NCBI GenBank assembly: GCA_905235165.1
Contig: CAJOKK010000168.1
Span: 1 to 5,766, forward strand
DNA length: 5,766 nt
Source of the DNA: an uncultured Atopobiaceae bacterium
Lineage (GTDB): Bacteria > Actinomycetota > Coriobacteriia > Coriobacteriales > Atopobiaceae
Direction: 5' to 3'
Numbering within the stretch: the stretch's first letter is position 1; each line of letters starts with the position of its first letter. The notes under the pieces were generated by a model that ran no database searches, had not been told where the DNA came from, and was given only the letters and a program-made list of their open reading frames with translations. Both the position numbers and the translations under genes were made by a program. Shown in pieces: positions 1-5,766 of this stretch.

Positions 1-75
1 CATTTTGAGACAAAAACGGGCCCGAATCGTCACTTCGTGGCTGCAGCCAGCCATTTCGTGACAAAAACGGGCCCG
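1..75. repeat. Two copies of a 51-nt-period repeat flanking a hairpin
   Basis: The 15-mer acaaaaacgggcccg occurs at 10-24 and 61-75, an offset of 51. The nine bases before each copy also match with two differences, so 1-24 and 52-75 are direct repeats. Between them is a hairpin: GTCAC (29-33), 4-nt loop side, TGGCTG (38-43), loop cagc, CAGCCA (48-53), 4-nt loop side, GTGAC (58-62). The left copy starts at the window edge, so the array may continue outside. Function unknown; the layout resembles the array at 5551-5766. Confidence 0.65.
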
Positions 76-83
76 TTCTTGTC
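60..83 (-). terminator. Hairpin directly after acnA, probable transcription end
   Basis: On the minus strand the bases right after the TAA stop (84-86) form a continuous 10-bp stem, GACAAGAACG with CGTTTTTGTC (one G-U pair), around a GGCC tetraloop. A shorter version of the stem would leave a run of five T as a U-tract, but no separate U-tract follows the full stem. A terminator or 3'-end stabilising hairpin is likely from its position. The same sequence is part of the 51-nt repeat at this end. Confidence 0.5.
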
Positions 84-2739
84 TTATGCCAGGTGATCGA
101 GGACGTAGGGAAGAATGCCACCAGAGGCCATGAAGCGAGCCTCCATCGGGGTGTCGATCCTCACCTGGGCGTCAAAGGTCACGGTCGTGCCGTCGGCACG
201 GGTGGCGGTCACCTTGGTCGTGCGGGCGGGCAGGGCGTCAGCAGAAACGTCCACCGGCTCTACCGAGAAGGTCTCGGTACCGTCAAGGCCGAGCGTAGCG
301 GCGCTCTCCCCTTCCGGCAGCTGCAGGGGCAGCACGCCCATCTGCACCAGGTTGGAGCGGTGAATGCGCTCGAAGCTCTCGGCGATGACGGCCTCGACGC
401 CGAGAAGGGCCGGACCCTTGCCCGCCCAGTCGCGGCTCGAGCCGGAACCGTACATCTTGCCAGCCACCACGAGAAGCGGGGTCTTCTCGGCGCGATAAGA
501 CTCGGACGCGTCGAAGATGCTCTTCACCTGGTCGTCGGTCTGGTCGAGGGTCCAACCGCCCTGGCGACCGCCTGCCAGCAGGTTCTCCAGACGGACGTTG
601 GCGAAGGTGCCGCGCATCATGACCTCATGGTTGCCACGACGGGCACCGTAGGTGTTGAAGTCGGCCTGGTCAACGCCACGCTCACGCAGGTAGCGAGCGG
701 CCGGCGAATCAGAGGCGATCGAGCCCGCGGGCGAGATGTGGTCGGTGGTGACGAAGTCGCCGAGAAGGGCCAGCGCGCGACCGGCCTCCACGCCCACGCG
801 CTCACGCGAACGGGCGAGGTCGAAGTAGGGCGCGCGGCGCACGTAGGTGGACTGCTCGTCCCAGGGGAAGGTGGGCGACTCGCTCGAGGCGATCTGCTGC
901 CAGGCCTCGGAGCCGTCAACGCCCTCAGCACGCGCCTCGGCAAAGAGCTCGGGCGTGAGGACCTTGTCCAAGACCTCGTTAATCTCTGCGTTAGAAGGCA
1001 TGAGGTCAGACAGGAAGACCTCCTTGCCCTGGGCATCGGTGGCAAGCGGAGTCGTCGCAAGGTCGATGTCCATGGTACCGGCAATGGAATAGGCCACCAC
1101 GAGCGAGGGCTCGCAGAGGAAGTTCTGCGCCACGTCGGGGCTGATGCGGCCGTCGAAGTTGCGGTTGCCCGAGAGGACGGAGGTGAGCTCGGCGTCGGCG
1201 GCGATGGCGTGAAGGGCGGGGTGGATGTCACCCGAATTGCCGATGCAGCTCATGCAGCCGAAGCCACAGGTGAAGAAGCCGAGCTTGAAGAGGTCGTCGG
1301 TCAGGCCCGCGCGACGCAGGATGAGCTCGGTGGCGTGGCTGCCCGGCGCGAGGATCGTCTTGACCCACCTTGCGGGCAAGCAGACCCGCCGCGACCATCA
1401 TGGCCGGGTCGGTCGCCGTGGTGCAGCTGGTGATGGCCGCGATGGCAAGGGCGCCATGGGCAAGCTCGACCGTGCCGGACGGCAGCTCGACCGAGAAGCG
1501 CTCGGACAGGTCCTTGCCATGCTCGACGGCCACGGACTCGAAGCGCTCGGCCAGGCCCGCCGGCACGACGCGGTTGTGCGGACGAGAAGGACCGGCCAGC
1601 GAGGTCTCGACGCTGGCAAGGTCGAGCTCGACGGTGCGCGCGTAGGTGCGCTCGGCCTCGTCCCAGATGCCCTCGGCCTGCAGGTAGGCGCGGGCAAAGG
1701 CGAGCTCGGAGGCATCGCGGCCGACAAGGGCGAGGTAGTCCATGACCACGTCGTCGGCCGGGAAGAGCGTGGTGGTGCTGCCGTACTCGGGCGTCATGTT
1801 GGCCACGCAGGCGCGCTGGGTGGCGGAAAGCGTGGCCACGCCGGGGCCGGTGACCTCGACGAGCGAACCCACGACGCCGGCGGCGCGCAGCTTCTCGCAG
1901 ACGGTCAGGGCCAGGTCCATGCCGGAGATGCCGTCGCGCAGCTGGCCGGTCAGGCGCAGCTCGACCACGGAGGGAACGAGCATGGAGATGGGCTGGCCCA
2001 GCGCCGCGGCCTCTGCCTCAATGCCGCCCACGCCCCAGCCGAGCACGCCCACGCCGTTTGCGGTTGTGGTGTGCGAGTCGGTGCCGACGAGCGTGTCGAA
2101 GCAGGCCGTCTCAATGTCGCCTGTAGCCAGGGCGTCGCGCATCACGACGTTGCAGAAGCGCTCGATGTTGAGCTGGTGGCAGATGCCCACGCCGGGCGGG
2201 ACGATCTCGACGTTGTCGAAGGAGCGCGAGGCCCACTTGAGGAAGGCGAAGCGCTCGGCATTGCGCGTGGCCTCGAGCAGCTCGTTCTTATCGGCACACC
2301 CAGCGCAACCAGCCTCGTCGGCGATGACGGAGTGGTCGATCACGAGCGTGCAGGGAATGCGCGGGTTCACGAGCGACGGGTCTCCCCCACGCTCGACCAT
2401 CGCGTCGCGCATGGCGGCGAAGTCCACGAAGACGGGCACGCCGGTGAAGTCCTGGAAGAGCACGCGGGCGGGCATGAACTCGATCTCGTCGCCCTGCTCG
2501 CCGGCAAGGCCCGCCGAGACGATGGCGTGGGCCTGCTGCACGCGGCGCTCCTCGTCGTCGACGCGGCGCACGACGTTCTCGAGCAGGGTCACCAGCGCGC
2601 GCGGAAGCCTCTCGGCCCCCGGGATCTGAGAGACGTCGTACACAAGGCGGGAAACTCCGCCTGCCTCCAGCGTGCGCGGCACAGAGGCCGCGACGACGGC
2701 CTCACGAAACTCGGGACTCACCTGCGTTACCTGCGACAT
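84..2739 (-). pseudogene. acnA: Aconitate hydratase (aconitase A), frame broken by a short internal deletion
   Basis: Aconitase interconverts citrate and isocitrate via cis-aconitate in the cytoplasm, using a [4Fe-4S] cluster. The N-terminal frame (1228-2739) starts at ATG 2739 behind a GAGGAGG Shine-Dalgarno and carries QDFTG (residues 96-100), DHS (135-137), GTDSHT (219-224), GVGGIEAEA (about 236-244) and cluster ligand Cys439 in TSCT. The C-terminal frame (84 to about 1397) carries WVKTILAPGS, the other two cluster cysteines in GCMSCIGNSG (codons 1254-1256 and 1245-1247), SGNRNF, TTDHISPAGS, the active-site loop GSGSSRDW and AESFERIHRSN. Good residues on the two sides sum to about 884, against 891 in E. 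coli AcnA as I recall it. After LLARK (Lys457) the first frame runs 46 foreign residues to a stop at 1228. All other conserved motifs are intact, so the lesion looks recent. Family assignment is very secure. Whether this is true gene decay, strain variation or an assembly error cannot be told here. Confidence 0.93.
1365..1371 (-). other. Breakpoint of the acnA frame: about 29 nt missing
   Basis: On the minus strand the codon for Lys457 (1371-1369) is followed by a single base (1368) and then the TGG codon (1367-1365) of WVKTILAPGS in another frame. In E. coli AcnA about ten residues lie between LLAKK and WVK, as I recall that sequence. Ten codons minus the one extra base gives a loss of about 29 nt. 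No homopolymer lies at the junction, so this is not a typical one-base sequencing slip. The exact length is inferred from family comparison. Confidence 0.8.
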
Positions 2740-2930
2740 TAGTCCTCCTCATCCAGCGGCTGCCACTCGGACTCATGCCGCTTGTTGTAGCGCTCCTCAA
2801 GCCAGTTCACCAGACGCGTCAACTGCTCGGTCGGGTCGTTTTCACCCGGTTCGGGCGCGTTCAGCCATTCGTACTGATTATGGAAGATGACCGTTCCGCA
2901 CAGGGCGAACACGATGAGAAATAACGTCAT
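2739..2930 (-). CDS. Small single-pass membrane protein, function unknown (63 aa)
   Basis: I do not recognise this protein. From ATG 2930 it has a hydrophobic N-terminal segment (residues 1 to about 17, TLFLIVFALCGTVIF), then a polar, acidic tail with a possible short amphipathic helix (TEQLTRLVNWLEERYNKR) ending in LDEED. This fits a signal-anchor protein with a cytoplasmic or surface-exposed tail; orientation is not clear. A start at 2987 in the same frame would add 19 residues but overlaps the ATPase end and has no better ribosome site, so 2930 is preferred. It begins 16 nt after the ATPase stop, with no clear Shine-Dalgarno, suggesting coupled translation. Its stop shares a base with the acnA start (TAATG), and its last codons contain the acnA Shine-Dalgarno. 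The tight packing is the main support for it being a real gene. Confidence 0.68.
   Translation of the reverse strand: MTLFLIVFALCGTVIFHNQYEWLNAPEPGENDPTEQLTRLVNWLEERYNKRHESEWQPLDEED
2742..2748 (-). promoter_or_regulatory. Ribosome binding site of acnA inside the upstream gene
   Basis: The minus strand reads GAGGAGGACTAATG, a near-ideal Shine-Dalgarno a few bases before the acnA ATG (2739-2737). It lies within the last codons of the 63-aa gene, whose TAA overlaps the ATG by one base. This fixes the acnA start and implies that the two genes are translationally coupled. Confidence 0.75.
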
Positions 2931-2946
2931 TGAAACGGTGAGGGGC

Positions 2947-5181
2947 TCAAGCGGCGAGAAACTTCGGGAAGAGCAGCATCCCGCCAAAGAGCATGATGAC
3001 GACCGAGGCGATCAAAGCCTTGCGCAGAGGGGTGAGGGGCTTGGAAATCGTCACAAGCAGCTCGACGCCAATGATCGAGGAGAGGATCAAGGCGCAGGTC
3101 GAGCGCTGTGCGTAGTCCATGCCAACGTTGTCTCCCAAGAATTGCACGGCAAGCAGGGTAATAACGATGGCAACGGCGGCAGGAAGCGACTTGCGCAGCA
3201 CGTTTACCAGGAACTTGCCAGAGATGCGGTCTTTGTTGGGCTCGAGCGAGAGCACGAAGGAGGGCCAGCCGATGGCCGCGCCGGAGAAGAGCGACATCTG
3301 CACAGGAAGGAAGGGATAGGGCGGGAAGAAGATGCACAGGAAGGTCAGCGCTGCGGAGAAGAGCGTCTTAACGATGAAGAGCGAGGCACTTCTCTCCAGG
3401 TTGTTGATGGAGCGACGACCCTCGGCCACCACCTCGGGCATGTGGGAGAAGTCGTTATCGACCAAGACCACCTCGGAGACGCTGCGCGCCGCCGACGAGC
3501 CGGACGACATCGAGACGGAGCAATCCGCCTCCTTGAGCGCGAGGACGTCGTTGACGCCGTCGCCCGTCATGGCGACGGTATGGCCGTCGGCCTGGAGCGC
3601 TCGCACCAAAGAGCGCTTCTGCTCGGGAGTAACGCGACCAAAGACGCAGGTATTTTTGACGGCTGCGGCAAGGTCCTCATCCGTCTTGAGGGTCGAAGCG
3701 TCAACGTAGGCGTCGGCGCCCTTGATGCCCACCGAGCGCGCAATGCCCGACACGGTACGCGGGTCGTCTCCCGAGATGACCTTGAGGTCGACCCCTTGGT
3801 CGGCGAAGTAGGCCATGGTCTGGGCGGCGGTCGGGCGAACCTCATCGCGCAGGGCAACGAAGCCCATCAGACGCACGTCGCCCTCGATGGCGTCCTCGGG
3901 CGTGAAGCCATCGACCTCGCAAACCACCAGCACGCGCTCAAGCTCGCCAAAGGAGTCGAGCTCAGAGCGCAGTTCTCCCATCTGCTCGGCAATCACGAAC
4001 TGGGCGGCACCCATCACGTAGGCATGGCCGTCCTTGCACACGCAGCCAGAGTACTTGCGTGCCGAGCTAAAGGGAATGACCCGCTCCACGTCTTCGGGGT
4101 TGATTCCGCGCTCGGAGGCATAGCCGAGAAGCGCGCTAGCCGTCTCGTTGGCATCGGAGGCATTGCCGTGCGCCACGCTGCAGAAGGCACGCTCGAGCTC
4201 AGCGACGCTCGTCTCTCCCACCGGGCGAACCTGCGTTACCTCCATCTGGCCACTCGTGATGGTACCCGTCTTGTCGAGGCAGAGGGTGTCTACGCGCGCA
4301 AGCGTCTCAACGCAATAGACCTGCTGGATAAGAACGTTTTTGTGCGCGAGCCTCACCGTTGCGATGGCAAGCACGCTTGAGGTGAGCAGCATGAGCCCCT
4401 GGGGAACCATGCCAAGCACGGCCGCAACCGTTGAGAGGGCGGCTTCGGAAAGGGTTGTCTGATCCACGAAGCAGGTGCGCAAAAACAGGCCGATGCCCAG
4501 CGGAATCATGGGGATGACGGCAAGCTCGACGATCATCGAAAGCGAGCTGCGAATCTCGGAGTTAACGGGCTTGAGGTAGCGGGCCTGCGCACCGAGCTGC
4601 GAGGCGTAGCTGGCATCGCCCACGCGAACCACACGGCAGGTGACGTCTCCGGCTATGACATTGCTACCCGAGAAGAGCACGTCGCCGGGACCTTTGGGAA
4701 TAGGTTCGCTCTCGCCCGTGAGCAAGGACTCGTCGAGCAGCGGCGCCCCCTTGAGCACCACGACATCAGCGGGAACCTGGTCTCCGTGGCGAAGGATGAT
4801 GACGTCGTCAACCACGATGTCGTCGTCAGAGACCTCAACCACCTGGCCGGAGCGAATCGCCCGAATGCGACCCGAGGTAAGGATGGAGAGGCGCTCCACC
4901 ATCTTACGAGCGCGAAGCTCCTGGGTAACGCCAATAACCAGGTTGGCTATGACGATGCACATGAAGGAGAGGTTGTACCACTCACCCGTAAGGATGACCA
5001 CGAGCGCAAGCACGAGGTTGATGGCATTAAAGAGCGTGCAGGCATGCTCCCTGATGATCTGCTTGGTAGTCTTGGAGTTGTCGTTGGTGCATCGGTTGGT
5101 AAGGCCCGCGGCAACGCGCCGCTCCACCTGTTCGTCGGTCAGGCCCTCCAGCGAGATGTCTTCCTCGCGCTCTTCTCTCAT
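2947..5181 (-). CDS. Cation-transporting P-type ATPase, CtpE/Exp7-like (744 aa)
   Basis: ATP-driven cation pump of the cytoplasmic membrane. Counting from ATG 5181: N-terminal GLTDEQVERR segment (13-22); membrane pair at about 48-86; actuator domain with TGES (155-158); membrane pair at about 214-274 with PQGL (260-263); phosphorylation motif DKTGT with Asp303; nucleotide-binding region around RKYSG (375-379); hinge TGDGVND (539-545); and a C-terminal block with further membrane segments from about 601 to 740. There is no N-terminal heavy-metal CxxC domain, and the M4-M6 features fit the mycobacterial CtpE / streptococcal Exp7 group, where calcium transport has been proposed. The ion here is inference. 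Start 5181 is chosen because AGGAAAGG lies 10 nt upstream and the family homology begins shortly after. Starts at 5214, 5277 or 5370 run through the leader hairpin or terminator. Length is close to the family norm, and the gene looks intact. Confidence 0.9.
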   Translation of the reverse strand: MREEREEDISLEGLTDEQVERRVAAGLTNRCTNDNSKTTKQIIREHACTLFNAINLVLALVVILTGEWYNLSFMCIVIANLVIGVTQELRARKMVERLSILTSGRIRAIRSGQVVEVSDDDIVVDDVIILRHGDQVPADVVVLKGAPLLDESLLTGESEPIPKGPGDVLFSGSNVIAGDVTCRVVRVGDASYASQLGAQARYLKPVNSEIRSSLSMIVELAVIPMIPLGIGLFLRTCFVDQTTLSEAALSTVAAVLGMVPQGLMLLTSSVLAIATVRLAHKNVLIQQVYCVETLARVDTLCLDKTGTITSGQMEVTQVRPVGETSVAELERAFCSVAHGNASDANETASALLGYASERGINPEDVERVIPFSSARKYSGCVCKDGHAYVMGAAQFVIAEQMGELRSELDSFGELERVLVVCEVDGFTPEDAIEGDVRLMGFVALRDEVRPTAAQTMAYFADQGVDLKVISGDDPRTVSGIARSVGIKGADAYVDASTLKTDEDLAAAVKNTCVFGRVTPEQKRSLVRALQADGHTVAMTGDGVNDVLALKEADCSVSMSSGSSAARSVSEVVLVDNDFSHMPEVVAEGRRSINNLERSASLFIVKTLFSAALTFLCIFFPPYPFLPVQMSLFSGAAIGWPSFVLSLEPNKDRISGKFLVNVLRKSLPAAVAIVITLLAVQFLGDNVGMDYAQRSTCALILSSIIGVELLVTISKPLTPLRKALIASVVIMLFGGMLLFPKFLAA

Positions 5182-5191
5182 CAAGCGATCG

Positions 5192-5199
5192 CCTTTCCT
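5192..5199 (-). promoter_or_regulatory. Ribosome binding site deciding the ATPase start
   Basis: The minus strand has AGGAAAGG ten bases before ATG 5181. The other in-frame ATGs (5214, 5277, 5370) have no comparable site. The site partly overlaps a CCTAGG palindrome (5197-5202) that could pair with the identical palindrome upstream (5291-5296), a possible way to mask it. Confidence 0.55.
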
Positions 5200-5214
5200 A
5201 GGCACCCTATTCAT

Positions 5215-5305
5215 CCCTAGCTTCACTAACGAAAAAGGTGGCCCCTTTCCCAGCCAAGCGAGAAGGGCCATCTCCATGGGTGAAGTATTCCCTAGGCTAG
5301 CACCC
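5215..5305 (-). promoter_or_regulatory. Structured leader of the ATPase gene, attenuator-like
   Basis: In the minus-strand transcript CCTAG (5296-5292) plus CTTCAC (5285-5280) can pair with GTGAAG (5226-5221) plus CTAGG (5220-5216). These enclose an 11-bp hairpin with one mismatch, TGGCCCTTCTC (5270-5260) with GAAAGGGGCCA (5249-5239), followed by CC and five T (5236-5232). CTTCACCC can instead pair with the upstream GGGTG (5305-5301), so two exclusive folds exist. This is the usual form of a transcription attenuator. I cannot match it to a known riboswitch class, and the pairing was found by eye. Confidence 0.4.
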
Positions 5306-5350
5306 GTTAAACCTAGACGAAGCGACTTACCAGCGCACGGTAGCTTGTGA

Positions 5351-5382
5351 AAAGGAAAAGGCCACCTCAAAGGGTGGCCTTT
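5351..5382 (-). terminator. Intrinsic terminator of the tRNA-Arg gene
   Basis: A perfect 10-bp stem (AAAGGCCACC with GGTGGCCTTT, 5373-5382 and 5357-5366) with a 6-nt loop is followed on the minus strand by TCCTTTT. It begins 9 nt after the tRNA CCA end. It should separate tRNA transcription from the ATPase cluster, though the stem could in principle also work in the other direction. Confidence 0.82.
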
Positions 5383-5391
5383 CAGCTTCTA

Positions 5392-5468
5392 TGGTGCCCC
5401 CAGGGGGACTCGAACCCTCGACCTTTCGCTCCGGAGGCGAACGCTCTAATCCGCTGAGCTATAGGGGC
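5392..5468 (-). tRNA. tRNA-Arg, anticodon CCG
   Basis: The 77-nt minus-strand sequence folds as a cloverleaf. The acceptor stem is GCCCCTA with TGGGGGC, discriminator A, then an encoded CCA (5394-5392). The D stem is GCTC/GAGC, the anticodon stem TTCGC/GCGAA with loop CTCCGGA giving anticodon CCG (5434-5432), the variable loop AGGTC, and the T loop TTCGAGT. It reads the arginine codon CGG. The T stem GAGGG/CCCCC has one A-C mismatch (5418 with 5404); all other stems pair fully or with wobble. Confidence 0.95.
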
Positions 5469-5479
5469 AACGGAGAAGA

Positions 5480-5485
5480 AGTATA
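5480..5485 (-). promoter_or_regulatory. Probable -10 box of the tRNA-Arg promoter
   Basis: TATACT on the minus strand ends 11 nt before the first tRNA base, a suitable distance for a transcription start just upstream of the mature 5' end. No good -35 hexamer is visible 16-18 nt further upstream, so the call rests on the -10 and its position. Confidence 0.45.
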
Positions 5486-5550
5486 GCCTATAAACGGAGC
5501 CTCTGCACTAGGTGTGGGCAAAGGTCGTGCGTAAGGTCCGATCCGAATTA

Positions 5551-5766
5551 CGGACTTGGGCGGCCCCGGCCGTCGGAGTCCGCGAAAGCGGGGCCTGAAT
5601 TGCGGACTTGGGCGGCCCCGGCCGTCGGAGTCCGCGAAACTGGGCGGGTTTTTACGGACTTGGGCGGCCACGGCCGTCGGAGTCCGTGAAAACGCTGCTC
5701 GAATTACGGACTTGGGCGGCCACGGCCGTCGGAGTCCGCGAAAGCGGGCAGGTTTTTACGGACTTG
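5551..5766. repeat. Tandem array of 32-nt hairpin units, exact 52-nt period
   Basis: Units begin at 5551, 5603, 5655, 5707 and 5759, each exactly 52 nt apart; the fifth is cut by the window end. The four complete 32-nt cores are identical except for position 16 (C in the first two, A in the last two). Each core is a hairpin: CGGACT (1-6) pairs with AGTCCG (27-32), tggg lies opposite tcgg, and CGGCC (11-15) pairs with GGCCG (18-22). The variable base sits in the apical loop. The 20-nt linkers are of two kinds, one ending in gaatt plus a purine and one ending in gttttta. A shortened earlier linker ending in cgaatta lies at 5536-5550. No protein frame is credible here. Function unknown. Confidence 0.88.

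Noticed and set aside
1228..1400. Programmed ribosomal frameshift in acnA
   Set aside because: A frameshift would restore the frame but not the roughly ten conserved residues missing between LLARK and WVKT. No slippery heptamer is seen at the junction.
93..4380. Long open frames on the plus strand opposite acnA and the ATPase (93-1433, 1225-2742, 2887-4380)
   Set aside because: They mirror the GC-rich minus-strand genes, have low-complexity His/Gly/Arg-rich products, and show no recognisable domain, whereas the minus-strand proteins have full family motifs.
5215..5305. yybP-ykoY manganese riboswitch or M-box upstream of the ATPase
   Set aside because: The expected conserved core sequences of these classes are not present, so only an unclassified leader is claimed.
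5182..5370. Longer ATPase with a start at 5370 or 5277
   Set aside because: The 5370 start lies inside the tRNA terminator, and neither start has a ribosome site. The extra residues look unlike the family and cover the leader hairpin.
5459..5671. 70-aa minus-strand frame across the repeat array and the tRNA 5' end
   Set aside because: It overlaps the tRNA and its promoter and is built from the tandem repeat; no ribosome site or known domain.
5551..5766. CRISPR array
   Set aside because: The intervals between the 32-nt units are only 20 nt and are related to each other in two classes, so they are not independent spacers. No cas gene is in the window.

Overview
The window looks like chromosomal DNA of a high-GC Gram-positive bacterium. 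The genes are GC-rich with strong G/C preference at third positions, and the proteins resemble actinobacterial homologues. A Coriobacteriia-type gut actinobacterium is my best guess from general feel. No marker in the window proves it. Every gene lies on the minus strand, so biological order runs from right to left.

Right edge (5551-5766): an array of 32-nt hairpin-forming units repeated at an exact 52-nt period, running off the window end. Next come a probable promoter and a complete tRNA-Arg (anticodon CCG, CCA encoded, 5392-5468), then a strong intrinsic terminator (5351-5382). A leader of about 175 nt follows, with an attenuator-like fold and an unusual cluster of CTAG tetranucleotides.

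That leader precedes a tight cluster. First is a CtpE/Exp7-like cation-transporting P-type ATPase (2947-5181, 744 aa). Sixteen bases later comes a 63-aa single-pass membrane protein of unknown function (2739-2930), whose stop overlaps the start of aconitase (TAATG). Last is aconitate hydratase acnA (84-2739). The aconitase reading frame is broken near 1368. About 10 conserved codons are missing, with the loss not divisible by three (about 29 nt), so the gene is split into an N-terminal frame (1228-2739) and a C-terminal frame (84 to about 1397). The break separates the first Fe-S ligand cysteine from the other two, so as it stands no intact aconitase can be made.

Left edge (1-83): just after the acnA stop is a hairpin, probably the transcription end, inside a second repeat with a 51-nt period. 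Its layout (outer stem, 4x4 internal loop, inner stem, A-rich linker, GGGC block) matches the right-hand array although the stem sequences differ. The least explained parts of the window are this repeat family, the ATPase leader, and the small protein coupled to aconitase. I see no defence system, mobile-element gene or biosynthetic cluster.
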